Of a DNA stretch of 64,000 bases, positions 44,516 through 52,657 are shown in pieces (positions within the stretch are counted from its first letter, which is position 1; each line of letters opens with the position of its first letter). Under the pieces are notes generated by a model. The model worked only from the letters and a program-made list of their open reading frames with translations, was not told the origin of the DNA and did no database searches. The position numbers were made by a program, and so were the translations under genes. Source of the stretch: Candidatus Nitrosocaldaceae archaeon (GTDB lineage: Archaea > Thermoproteota > Nitrososphaeria > Nitrososphaerales > Nitrosocaldaceae); NCBI GenBank assembly GCA_026002835.1, contig BPGC01000002.1, forward strand, positions 62,001-126,000. Direction: 5' to 3'.

Positions 44516-45165
44516 CTCTCCAATATCTTTATAGCTTCCTTCTTTGCATCCTCTAATTTATTATTTTTTATCATAGTCTTTATTGCATCATTATTTATTA
44601 CCTCATAAAGGTATCTCTTCCTCTCCTCAGCATTCTTCAATCTATTAATCGCTTCATTTCTAGCATAGTTTGCTACTTTTATCATTGCTAGATCCTCATC
44701 TGTTATTATATCTTTCAATGCATCTTCTACTCTCATCCTTAATACTCTAGCCATTGCTGGACTTGCTCCTTTTGTTGATATCGCTATGAATAGAGTATCC
44801 TTTATATTGATTATAGCTGGATGTATGAAATCACTAACACTAGGATCATCAGCGGCATATGCTAATGCTCCTAACTCTCTAGCCTTCTCAACGAACTTTC
44901 TATTTAACTCTTTGTCATCAGTTGCGGCTAGAACCATGAATGGTTTTATATTCAACTCGTCTAAGATAGAAGCATCTACTAACTTTCTCTGAATTATTTT
45001 AATATTATTATCTTTTGCTAAATTATAGAGATAATCATCAAAATTATCACTAATCAATATAACATTACATTTTTGTCCTAATAATGCTTGAACCTTTCTA
45101 GTTCCTTCTTGCCCTCCACCTATAACTATAACATCTTTACCTTCAATATTAAGATCGATTATCAT
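44506..45165 (-). CDS. Precorrin-2 dehydrogenase / siroheme synthase N-terminal type
   Basis: 219 residues, matching the SirC/Met8p fold: an N-terminal NAD site DVIVIGGGQEGTRKV, AATDDKELNRK with the catalytic Asp, and DDPSVSDFIHPAII followed by the helical dimerisation domain. It oxidises precorrin-2 to sirohydrochlorin; iron insertion may or may not be included. It is the first gene of the hem operon, with an upstream 200-base AT-rich region that carries no other feature I can support. No uroporphyrinogen methyltransferase is nearby. Confidence 0.9.
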   Translation of the reverse strand: MIIDLNIEGKDVIVIGGGQEGTRKVQALLGQKCNVILISDNFDDYLYNLAKDNNIKIIQRKLVDASILDELNIKPFMVLAATDDKELNRKFVEKARELGALAYAADDPSVSDFIHPAIINIKDTLFIAISTKGASPAMARVLRMRVEDALKDIITDEDLAMIKVANYARNEAINRLKNAEERKRYLYEVINNDAIKTMIKNNKLEDAKKEAIKILERWS

Positions 45166-45379
45166 TATAATTGAGCTTCGTTTGAATCTTATTTATACCT
45201 TTTAGAGATTCTTTAATTCTAGCATAATATAGATATTCACTTATGATAGTATATTGATGAAATAATATATAATCTTCGTTCATTTTTCGTTTATAATTAT
45301 GCATCTATATGATAACAAAGATCTCTATTATAAGTTATATCAATGAAAAGTTATAATAATCATTAATGATAGTAATACT

Positions 45380-45493
45380 ATGCACTTAGGTATAGAAGAA
45401 AGCCTAGCAATAACAATAGGGAGTATAGGAGGGGCTATAGCATTATACTTTATACTGAAAAGGTTATGGAAGAGAGTTCAGGTTCCTAAATGA
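45380..45493 (+). CDS. 37-residue single-pass membrane protein
   Basis: A short gene, ATG 45380 to TGA 45493. The protein MHLGIEESLAITIGSIGGAI... has one glycine-rich helix of about 18 residues followed by KRLWKRVQ, a basic stop-transfer that places the C-terminus in the cytoplasm. It abuts the rhodanese stop codon without a gap. A TATA-like ttataataa lies about 27 bases upstream of the ATG. Whether it is a subunit of a respiratory or transport complex, as small proteins of this kind often are, cannot be told. Confidence 0.5.
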   Translation: MHLGIEESLAITIGSIGGAIALYFILKRLWKRVQVPK

Positions 45494-46237
45494 TCATTCT
45501 ACAGGCAGATCTAATCTATTTCCATATTCATACCATGAACCTAGATATACTTTAGCCTTCTTATTAAGCAATCTTAATGCAAGGTATGTATGAGCAGCTC
45601 TATATGCTCCTTGACAATAACATATTGCTTCATCAAAATTATTGTATAATTCTGCTAACTCTTCTCTAGATTTTAACTTATTGCCATTCATATTAAGATT
45701 CCAGTCTATGTTTATTGCTTTAGGTATATGTCCACCTCTAGCAGCTCTTACTATCTTTCCTTTATACTCTTCTTCGCTTCTAGCATCTATCAAAATAGCA
45801 TTAGTATTTAATACTTCATCTATAGTTGCTAATACATCATTATTTATTCTAGGTTCAAAATTTGCTGGTTTAGGAACATTAGCCTCTTTTTCAACTGGAT
45901 AATACTTTTTCCATTCTTCAAACCCTCCATCTAATACTGCGCAGTTATAATGAGAAAAGTAATGCAAAAGCCATAAACCACGAGCAGATAATATTCCAGT
46001 TATATTATCATATAATACTATAAATCTATCATAAGATACCCCAATACTTGCTAACAAATTACTCATCATCTTATCAAATAATCTTATACCTTCTTTGCTA
46101 GTATCAGTAAAATGGAATGCGAACAAGTCTAGATTTACTGCATTAGGTATATGTCCTTCTTGATACTCATGCCAATCTCTAGCATCTATTATCAATGCAT
46201 CTTTTCTATCTTTCAATTCCTCTACTGTTATAAGCAT
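45494..46237 (-). CDS. Two-domain sulfurtransferase (rhodanese/TST type)
   Basis: 247 residues with two rhodanese domains. Domain 1 (1-115) lacks the active cysteine: its loop reads YDNITGILSARG. Domain 2 (130-247) has the catalytic loop with Cys208 in CQGAYRA. This arrangement (silent domain followed by active domain) is standard for thiosulfate or 3-mercaptopyruvate sulfurtransferase. It could supply persulfide sulfur for iron-sulfur or thio-cofactors. It is transcribed away from the DtxR-type gene with a 62-base divergent gap. Confidence 0.88.
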   Translation of the reverse strand: MLITVEELKDRKDALIIDARDWHEYQEGHIPNAVNLDLFAFHFTDTSKEGIRLFDKMMSNLLASIGVSYDRFIVLYDNITGILSARGLWLLHYFSHYNCAVLDGGFEEWKKYYPVEKEANVPKPANFEPRINNDVLATIDEVLNTNAILIDARSEEEYKGKIVRAARGGHIPKAINIDWNLNMNGNKLKSREELAELYNNFDEAICYCQGAYRAAHTYLALRLLNKKAKVYLGSWYEYGNRLDLPVE

Positions 46238-46299
46238 GAATTGATCTATAGCAATCTAGTATTAATTTCATTCTAAAGTTAAGCTAAAATATTAGCATC

Positions 46300-46776
46300 A
46301 TGAATAATTTATGGTTGAGTGATAGACTAGAATCCATTAGAAAGGCTCATACTGCAAAGGGCAAATCCAGAACCTCTAGGATGGAAGATTATCTAGAGGT
46401 TATCTTTGAGCTTATAGAGAAGAAAGGTTATGCAACTACTACTGATATATCATTATACCTTAATGTTAGCGCTCCTAGTGTTACAAAGATGGTTAAAAGG
46501 TTAAGGGATCAAGGTTATCTAGAGTATGAGCGTTATAGAGGTTTAAGGTTAACAGATAAAGGTAAAGAAGTTGCTAAAGGAATTAGACAAAGACATGGAA
46601 CTATTATAGAGTTTTTGATGATGCTTGGCATAGATGAGAATGTAGCAAATAGGGAGGCTGAAGGATTAGAGCATCACCTAGAACCAAGCACTTTAAAAAG
46701 GCTAGAACAATTTATAAAGATAATAAAATCAAAGCCAGAATTGATCAAAGAATTGAGAACTAGTATTAATAATTAG
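46300..46776 (+). CDS. DtxR/MntR-family metal-dependent transcriptional regulator
   Basis: 158 residues. The winged helix (residues 27-85) has MEDYLEVIFELIEKKGYATTTDISLYLNVSAPSVTKMVKRLRDQGYLEYE, the dimerisation/metal domain RHGTIIEFLMMLGIDENVANREAEGLEHHLEPSTLKRLEQF. The residues E, H and D that bind Mn2+ or Fe2+ in relatives appear (EGLEHHLE). There is no SH3-like third domain. It likely represses or activates metal-uptake genes, and lies near the hem genes and a sulfurtransferase, though no direct target can be named. Confidence 0.88.
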   Translation: MNNLWLSDRLESIRKAHTAKGKSRTSRMEDYLEVIFELIEKKGYATTTDISLYLNVSAPSVTKMVKRLRDQGYLEYERYRGLRLTDKGKEVAKGIRQRHGTIIEFLMMLGIDENVANREAEGLEHHLEPSTLKRLEQFIKIIKSKPELIKELRTSINN

Positions 46777-46810
46777 CTTTTTATACCTCTCTCCTTATCT
46801 TAATAAAGAC

Positions 46811-47728
46811 ATGGAATTTAATAACTTCAGATATGTATGGTTTGATGGTAATATAATAGAGTGGGAAGATGCGAAAGTTCCTCTTATGACTCATGCTCTA
46901 CACTATGGAACAAGTGTTATAGAAGGTATAAGAGCATACGCATCTAATGATAATCTGTATGTATTTAGGTTAAAAGAGCATATGGCTAGATTATTAAACT
47001 CAGCCAAAGTATACTCTATGAATATAAAGTATAGTTTGGATGAGATGATAGATGCTGTTATAGATATAATCAAGAAGAACGAGGTTAGAAGATCTTGCTA
47101 TATTAGACCTATAGGATTCATAGGATTTCATGGAATAGATCTTAATGTGACTAGAGATTCTCCAGCTCATCTAGCAATAATGGTATTTAGATTTGAACAA
47201 TATCTAAACTCATCTGGAATTAGAGTTTGTATATCATCATGGAGAAGGATAAGCGATCCATCAATACCTCCATTAGCAAAGGCTGGAGGAAATTATCTCA
47301 ATTCAGTGTTAGCAACTCAAGAATGTAAAAGGAATGGTTATGATGAGGCTATAATGCTAGATTCTAATGGTAATGTTAGTGAAGCACCAGGAGAGAATAT
47401 CTTTATAGTTAGAGATAAGAAGATTTATACTCCAGCGTTATCATCTGGAGTATTAGAAGGGATAACAAGAGATACAGCAATAACTATAGCAAAAGATCTA
47501 GGGTATGAGGTTATTGAGAGAAGCATACCTAGAACTGAACTATATATTAGCGATGAGATATTTGTAACTGGAACTGCTGCAGAGATAACTCCAGTAATAA
47601 GCGTAGATAATAATATTATAGGAGATGGAAAAGAAGGTGAGGTAACAAAAAGCATTAGAGAGACGTATTCAAAGACTGTTAGAGGTGAGGTTAGTAAGTA
47701 TATGCACTGGCTAACTCCTGTGTGGTAG
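46811..47728 (+). CDS. ilvE: Branched-chain amino acid aminotransferase
   Basis: 305 residues of PLP fold type IV. PLP binds to Lys157 in AKAGGNYLNSVLA; HYGTSVIEGIRAY and EAPGENIFIV are family blocks. It converts branched-chain 2-oxo acids to Val, Leu and Ile. Together with the threonine dehydratase at 6273 it belongs to isoleucine synthesis. The stop and the next start nearly touch, so the Gfo/Idh gene and ilvE may share a transcript. Confidence 0.95.
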   Translation: MEFNNFRYVWFDGNIIEWEDAKVPLMTHALHYGTSVIEGIRAYASNDNLYVFRLKEHMARLLNSAKVYSMNIKYSLDEMIDAVIDIIKKNEVRRSCYIRPIGFIGFHGIDLNVTRDSPAHLAIMVFRFEQYLNSSGIRVCISSWRRISDPSIPPLAKAGGNYLNSVLATQECKRNGYDEAIMLDSNGNVSEAPGENIFIVRDKKIYTPALSSGVLEGITRDTAITIAKDLGYEVIERSIPRTELYISDEIFVTGTAAEITPVISVDNNIIGDGKEGEVTKSIRETYSKTVRGEVSKYMHWLTPVW

Positions 47729-47729
47729 T

Positions 47730-48665
47730 ATGAATATAGGTGTAATCGGAGTTGGAGGCTGGGGCAAGAATCATGTTCGAGCACTAAGTGAATTAGAAGC
47801 ATTAAGTTGTATATGCGATCTAGATTATGCTAAAGCAAAAGAGTTAGCAAAAAAGTATAGAGTTAATGCATACTCTTCATTAGATGAGATGCTGAATAAT
47901 GAAAAGTTAGATGGTTTGATAGTTAGCACTCCTGCCTCAACTCATTATACTATAGCAAAAGTTGCTATAGAGAAAGGTATTGCAGTATTAGCAGAGAAGC
48001 CATTTACTAAAAGGATAGATGAAGCAAAAGAATTGCTAAAGTTAGCAAAACACAAGCATGTTATATTAACAGCTGGTTATATTGAACGTTTCAATCCAGT
48101 AGTCAAGTATACAAAAGAACTTATAGATAGCAAAAGTTTTGGAGATGTATTAATGTTAGAATTTCATAGGGAGAATAAGAGACCTATGAGAATAACCGAT
48201 GTTGGTATAATACTAGATACTAGTGTTCATGATATAGATACAGCATTATATCTCTTAAATGAGATGCCAAACGTTGTCTTTGCTAGGAGTGGTAAGAAGA
48301 GTGGTGAGCATGAAGAATATGTTACCATAATATTAGGTTTTGAGAATAAAAATGCATTTATAGTATCTAATTGGATAACTCCTAAGAAGATGAGGAATTT
48401 CGATGTTATATGCACAGAAGGAGTAATAAGCGGGAATTTCGTTACACAAGAACTAAAGATAGAGTTAGATAAGAATACAATAATACCTAGGATAGAGAAT
48501 GAAGAACCGTTAATATTAGAACTGAAGAATTTTATCAATGCTATAAAAGGTAGAGAAGAGTTACTAGTCAAACCAGAAGATGCTTTGAATACACTTAAGG
48601 TTGCAGATGCTGTATTATTGTCAACAAAGACAGGTTCGCAAATATACTTAGGTGCATATACATGA
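47730..48665 (+). CDS. Gfo/Idh/MocA-family oxidoreductase
   Basis: 311 residues. The N-terminal Rossmann loop is IGVIGVGGWGKNH; LAEKPFTK is the EKP motif and HDIDTALYLL the HDxxT-like motif of the family. Such enzymes oxidise a sugar or nucleotide sugar; with the acyltransferase two genes downstream, a 3-keto step toward a 3-amino sugar (as in the WlbA-WlbB route) is possible. However, the DegT-type aminotransferase of that route is absent here. It overlaps the Trm112-like gene by 4 bases. Confidence 0.87.
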   Translation: MNIGVIGVGGWGKNHVRALSELEALSCICDLDYAKAKELAKKYRVNAYSSLDEMLNNEKLDGLIVSTPASTHYTIAKVAIEKGIAVLAEKPFTKRIDEAKELLKLAKHKHVILTAGYIERFNPVVKYTKELIDSKSFGDVLMLEFHRENKRPMRITDVGIILDTSVHDIDTALYLLNEMPNVVFARSGKKSGEHEEYVTIILGFENKNAFIVSNWITPKKMRNFDVICTEGVISGNFVTQELKIELDKNTIIPRIENEEPLILELKNFINAIKGREELLVKPEDALNTLKVADAVLLSTKTGSQIYLGAYT

Positions 48666-48928
48666 AGAGAGAGTTGTTAGATATACTAGCATGTCCAATA
48701 GATAAATATCCTAACCTTGAATTATATGAACTTAAGACTGAGGAGGAGATAGTCGAAGGTGTAATATATTGTCCATCATGCTCTAGATTTTATCCAATAA
48801 TTAATACAATACCAGTAATGTTACCAGATGAATTAAGGAATAAGGATGAAGAGTTAAAATTCTTGGAGAGATGGAAAGATAGTTTACCAGATAAAATAAT
48901 TAATAAAGCTAAGCCATGGCATATATAG
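48662..48928 (+). CDS. Trm112-like zinc-ribbon protein
   Basis: 88 residues. ILACPIDKYPNLEL and YCPSCSRFYPIINTIPVMLPDEL are the paired CP-x-D and CxxC-(x)-R-x-YPI blocks of Trm112-like proteins, which activate methyltransferases. In archaea they may serve tRNA and protein methylation. It sits between a sugar oxidoreductase and a hexapeptide acyltransferase with a 4-base overlap and a one-base gap, which points to shared regulation rather than shared chemistry. Confidence 0.85.
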   Translation: MKRELLDILACPIDKYPNLELYELKTEEEIVEGVIYCPSCSRFYPIINTIPVMLPDELRNKDEELKFLERWKDSLPDKIINKAKPWHI

Positions 48929-48929
48929 C

Positions 48930-49409
48930 ATGGTTACTAATTTCATAGGAAAAAACGTAAAGATAGGTAAGAATACAAAGATATGGCATTTTACATATGT
49001 TGGAGATAATACTATAATTGGAGATAATACTATAATTGGCTCATTGGTACATATTGATTATAATGTTAGGATTGGCAATAACGTTAGGATTGAGGGTATG
49101 AGCTATATACCGCCATTAAGTAGGATTGGCAATAATGTATTCATAGGTCCAAGAGTAACTCTAACAAACGATCCTTATCCACCAAGTAAAAGATTGGTTG
49201 GAGTTACAATTGAAGATAATGCAACACTTTGTGCATCTTGTGTAATCAAAGCTGGAGTTAAGATAGGTAAGAATAGCATAGTTGCTATGGGCGCTGTAGT
49301 AACTAAAGATGTGCCAGATGATACTCTAGTGATGGGCATCCCAGCAAAACCAGTTTATGACTATAAGACATATGCTAAGAAGAGGAAGGAATGGGAAGAA
49401 TCTACTTAA
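48930..49409 (+). CDS. Left-handed beta-helix (hexapeptide) acyltransferase
   Basis: 159 residues. Hexapeptide repeats (GKNVKIGKNTKIWHF, DNTIIG twice, NNVRIEG) run through most of the protein, and HFTYVG..., the catalytic-type His and the IKAGVKIGKNSIVAMGAVVTKDVPD end match N-acetyltransferases of the WbpD/WlbB kind. It likely acetylates an amino sugar. The 18-bp tandem repeat at 49002-49037 makes one of the coils. It is the last gene of the group starting at ilvE and overlaps the convergent membrane gene by 8 bases. Confidence 0.87.
   Translation: MVTNFIGKNVKIGKNTKIWHFTYVGDNTIIGDNTIIGSLVHIDYNVRIGNNVRIEGMSYIPPLSRIGNNVFIGPRVTLTNDPYPPSKRLVGVTIEDNATLCASCVIKAGVKIGKNSIVAMGAVVTKDVPDDTLVMGIPAKPVYDYKTYAKKRKEWEEST
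49002..49037 (+). repeat. Exact 18-bp tandem repeat in the acyltransferase
   Basis: Two exact copies of ggagataatactataatt lie back to back and encode GDNTII twice, a natural extra rung of the beta-helix. Exact identity in both copies shows the duplication is very recent or kept from diverging. Confidence 0.9.
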
Positions 49410-49608
49410 TTCTCTTCATATATTTATCTCTTATAATTACCATTATATAGATCCATAATATGCTCATAGATATTGCTATACCAGCCTTAACAATGGATTC
49501 TATATAGATATTATCTAACTCTATCTTTGCTACCACTTCAACCAAAATAATCCCTCCAGCAATTATAAGGAACCATAATAATGTTATATAGATGATTAAG
49601 AAGAGCAT
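49402..49608 (-). CDS. Small two-helix membrane protein
   Basis: 68 residues with two membrane helices, about 1-22 and 38-58, joined by a polar loop (KIELDNIYIESIVK) and ending in basic DKYMKRIK. It follows the GlcNAc-1-P transferase by only 1 base, so it could be a small companion subunit. No family is known. Its end overlaps the convergent acyltransferase gene by 8 bases. Confidence 0.58.
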   Translation of the reverse strand: MLFLIIYITLLWFLIIAGGIILVEVVAKIELDNIYIESIVKAGIAISMSILWIYIMVIIRDKYMKRIK

Positions 49609-49609
49609 C

Positions 49610-50578
49610 TTACATCATGAATATAGTTATTATTGCTAGCGATGCTGAAAAAGCTGCTAATAGCAATATCCTTCTAACTATCTGATACTCATATAACGGT
49701 TCTTTAGCAACGATTAGCCTAACTAAAGTTATTGGAGCATCTGCATTCTTATTTGCTGCTATTCTATAATCGTCTAGCAATACAGTAGGTTTAGCTTTCA
49801 ACTCTCTATGCTCAACTATCTTCTTAACTGTTGATAAGAAGAAGAATGAGTTTATTATTGCTGGTAATAATGCTATTACTGCTATTACCTCTAATTCTGC
49901 TATTATTGCTAATACTGCATATGCTACTCCAAATGTTATAACACCAGAATCTCCTGGAAATATCTTGCTTGGATATCTATGGTATAGATAAAATGCTAGA
50001 GCAGCTGCTAATAATGCTAGAGCAGCTGCTAATAACTCATAGTTATTTGCTAGTATCAATGCTATTACAAGCGGTATTGTTGCTATAACTATAAACGCAC
50101 TTGCTAAACCATTAAAGACATCAATAGAGTTTATTGTATTCCCAAATATCGATACAAATATGAAGATCAATGGAATGTAAAGGATGGGAATTCTAACACT
50201 CCCAACTAATGGAAATTCTAGATTATAATCATAAGCATTCAATAATATTATAGGCAGAGCGGTTGCTAACAATCCTAATGGTTTATAATAACCACCCATA
50301 ACTCTTCTATCATCTATATAGCCAACTATAAATGCTATTATTGATGATAGTAATAATGCTAATATTTTATTGTTAGATGTTATTATATATAATACCAATT
50401 CTGCTATCGCTATGCCCAATATTATTGCTGGTCCGCCAGGTCTAGGAACTTTAGGTTTCCCTTCCTTAAAATAATCTATTACTTCTAGACCTTTATTCTT
50501 TAATATTGTTATAAGATACCTAGTTGATACTAGAGTTATTATAAATGCTATTATTGGTATCATATATAGTTCAAGCAC
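49610..50578 (-). CDS. UDP-GlcNAc:polyprenyl-phosphate GlcNAc-1-P transferase (GT4/MraY-like)
   Basis: 322 residues with about ten membrane helices. Conserved acidic loops are YIDDRRVMGGYYKP, NSIDVFNGLA and FPGDSGVITFG, the active-site loops of the WecA/MraY/AglH family. It should start N-glycan synthesis on dolichyl phosphate at the cytoplasmic face. It sits at the end of the GINS23-MCM-Hel308 block with a 27-base gap, so a shared transcript is possible. An exact 21-bp tandem duplication (49992-50033) lengthens one helix by 7 residues. Confidence 0.88.
   Translation of the reverse strand: MLELYMIPIIAFIITLVSTRYLITILKNKGLEVIDYFKEGKPKVPRPGGPAIILGIAIAELVLYIITSNNKILALLLSSIIAFIVGYIDDRRVMGGYYKPLGLLATALPIILLNAYDYNLEFPLVGSVRIPILYIPLIFIFVSIFGNTINSIDVFNGLASAFIVIATIPLVIALILANNYELLAAALALLAAALAFYLYHRYPSKIFPGDSGVITFGVAYAVLAIIAELEVIAVIALLPAIINSFFFLSTVKKIVEHRELKAKPTVLLDDYRIAANKNADAPITLVRLIVAKEPLYEYQIVRRILLLAAFSASLAIITIFMM
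49992..50033. repeat. Exact 21-bp tandem repeat in the GT4 transferase
   Basis: Two exact copies of 21 bases (aatgctagagcagctgctaat minus-strand complement coding) adjoin. They add a second LAAALAL block to a membrane helix and keep the frame. This points to recent slippage. Confidence 0.88.
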
Positions 50579-50605
50579 GCCATCAATAATGTTAAAGTAT
50601 ACTAT

Positions 50606-52657
50606 CTACTTTTCTAAATTAGATTTAATCTTTTTAGCAATAGTATTGCCTATCTTTGGGATGCTACTCAACCTATTCAATGGAGCATTCTTTATATCAT
50701 TAATGTTAGTAAAACCAGCATTGTATAATGCTCTTGCCCTTACTCTTCCTACATCTTTTATATTTACCAATTCTAACAACTCTTCTTTAACTCCATGCTT
50801 AACTCTAGAATGCATCTTTTCTATATCATTCATAGCATCAATCTTATTCATCTTTCTAGCGAACTCTTTCATAGCATATAATAACCAATCTGCACTCTCT
50901 ATCATTCTATAAAGATCTCCCGGTTCTATGCCTAGCCTATCAAGTATGAACTTTTCGCTATGCTCGTTTATCCATGAGTATAAACCTAACAAACTTCTAT
51001 TATAATCATCATCTATAATAAATTGATCCTCATCTAATAGATCTAGTTCATCATAATCATTCCTCCTTAAAGATAGTTTTGGAAAGAAATCATATGATTG
51101 TGTTATTACATGCAACAATCCTAACGGTGTCAATCTTTTAGCAGTTAATATAACATCTCTGAATAATATTGCTGTCTCTGGATGAATGTATAACATCGAT
51201 GTTAGTTTGCCAAGATCATTTGCTATAAATCTATTACCTCGAGTAGTTATTAGATCATTTACTACTAGATAATCTAATATCCTTTCTAACTTTCTCTTTA
51301 TTGTGCTCTTCCTATAATACCTAGCCATTAATGTATTTGAGAATAATGATAATAACTCATCCTCATCAATCCCAGGAAGTGATGCTATTATCCCTAGCAG
51401 ATGCATCTTTATGCTATCATCATCCATCAATGCTGATCTTATTGGCTCTGGTTCAGCATTGATATAAGCATCTAATATCAACTCTGGATCATTAGCAATT
51501 ATTATTGCTTCTCCATATTCATCATATTTTGGTCTTCCAGCTCTACCACACATCTGCTTGTAATCCATAACGCTTATCTCTTGCATACCATATTCTATAT
51601 CAAACCGTTTTATGCTACTTATTATAACTCTCCTAGCTGGTAGGTTTACTCCAGATGCTAGAGTTGGAGTTGCAGTTACAAGTTTTATCAAACCTTCTCT
51701 ATAGTAATGCTCTACTATCTTTCTACAAGTAGGATTTAAACCTGCATGATGGAATGCTACTCCATTACTAACAGCAAATGCTAGATCTCTAGATAATTCT
51801 GTATCATCACTCTCACTTATAACCTTTGATATCGTTTTAGCCTTATTCTTCTCTTTATCATCTAAAAATCTATTTGTCAATTCTGCTGCTTTTAATGCTA
51901 ATGATACCGCTCTCTTCCTAGTTTCAGTAAATATTAATGCTTGCCCTTGATTGTTTATACAATCTATCGCAAGATCTATGCTTGCACCTCTATTACTCTG
52001 CTTTATGCTCCTCTTCTCTCCATTACTGAATATTATCTCTCCATGAGAGTAGACTCCTTCTAGTAACTTTACTGGTCTCCAATCCATCCTTATCAATTTA
52101 CAATTTAGCCATGAGGATAGCTCATCTGCATTGCTAACAGTAGCACTTAATGCTAATAATTGAGAATCGTAATATGTTAATATTTTACTCAATATCATCT
52201 CTAAAGTTGCACCTCTATACTTATCTCCAACTAGATGAACTTCATCTGCTATAAATAATCCAATATCATCTAACCATTCAACTTCATGTCTCATCAATGA
52301 GTCCAACTTCTCATTTGTTAAGATTATAATATCTGCATTGCTTAGATAACTACTACTAGAGTCGAGATCTCCAGTAGATATCATAACTTTTGCATTATAC
52401 TTTTCTAATATCTTAAACTCTTCATACTTTTCATTCGCTAACGCTTTTAATGGTGTTATATAAACTATCTTCTTACTATTAAGATGCATTGCTGATGCTA
52501 ATAACGCTATCAGTGTTTTACCACTAGCTGTAGGAGTTGCTATAAGCATACTCTCGCCATCTAATACGCCCTCTCTTATAGCTTCCTCTTGTGGAGGATA
52601 AAGTGAATTATAACCTAAGTCTTTTAATATTGCATCTGCTATATCTGGTAATCTCAT
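50606..52657 (-). CDS. hel308: Hel308 DNA helicase
   Basis: 683 residues, a full-length Ski2-like helicase. Motif I TPTASGKT is at 41-48, motif II DEVH near 142, motif VI-like QMCGRAGR near 360, followed by a winged helix and the ratchet and helix-hairpin-helix domain with RVRARALYNAGF and LSSIPKIGNTIAKKI. It unwinds lagging-strand forks and is tied to recombination repair. The start overlaps the mcm stop by 4 bases, which ties it to the replication operon. Confidence 0.96.
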   Translation of the reverse strand: MRLPDIADAILKDLGYNSLYPPQEEAIREGVLDGESMLIATPTASGKTLIALLASAMHLNSKKIVYITPLKALANEKYEEFKILEKYNAKVMISTGDLDSSSSYLSNADIIILTNEKLDSLMRHEVEWLDDIGLFIADEVHLVGDKYRGATLEMILSKILTYYDSQLLALSATVSNADELSSWLNCKLIRMDWRPVKLLEGVYSHGEIIFSNGEKRSIKQSNRGASIDLAIDCINNQGQALIFTETRKRAVSLALKAAELTNRFLDDKEKNKAKTISKVISESDDTELSRDLAFAVSNGVAFHHAGLNPTCRKIVEHYYREGLIKLVTATPTLASGVNLPARRVIISSIKRFDIEYGMQEISVMDYKQMCGRAGRPKYDEYGEAIIIANDPELILDAYINAEPEPIRSALMDDDSIKMHLLGIIASLPGIDEDELLSLFSNTLMARYYRKSTIKRKLERILDYLVVNDLITTRGNRFIANDLGKLTSMLYIHPETAILFRDVILTAKRLTPLGLLHVITQSYDFFPKLSLRRNDYDELDLLDEDQFIIDDDYNRSLLGLYSWINEHSEKFILDRLGIEPGDLYRMIESADWLLYAMKEFARKMNKIDAMNDIEKMHSRVKHGVKEELLELVNIKDVGRVRARALYNAGFTNINDIKNAPLNRLSSIPKIGNTIAKKIKSNLEK

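Noticed and set aside
45166..45379. Hidden gene or RNA in the 214-base gap between the sirC-type gene and the 37-residue gene
   Set aside because: Only AT-rich DNA with short non-coding frames and weak TATA-like runs is visible; no stem or ORF of note beyond the small protein.
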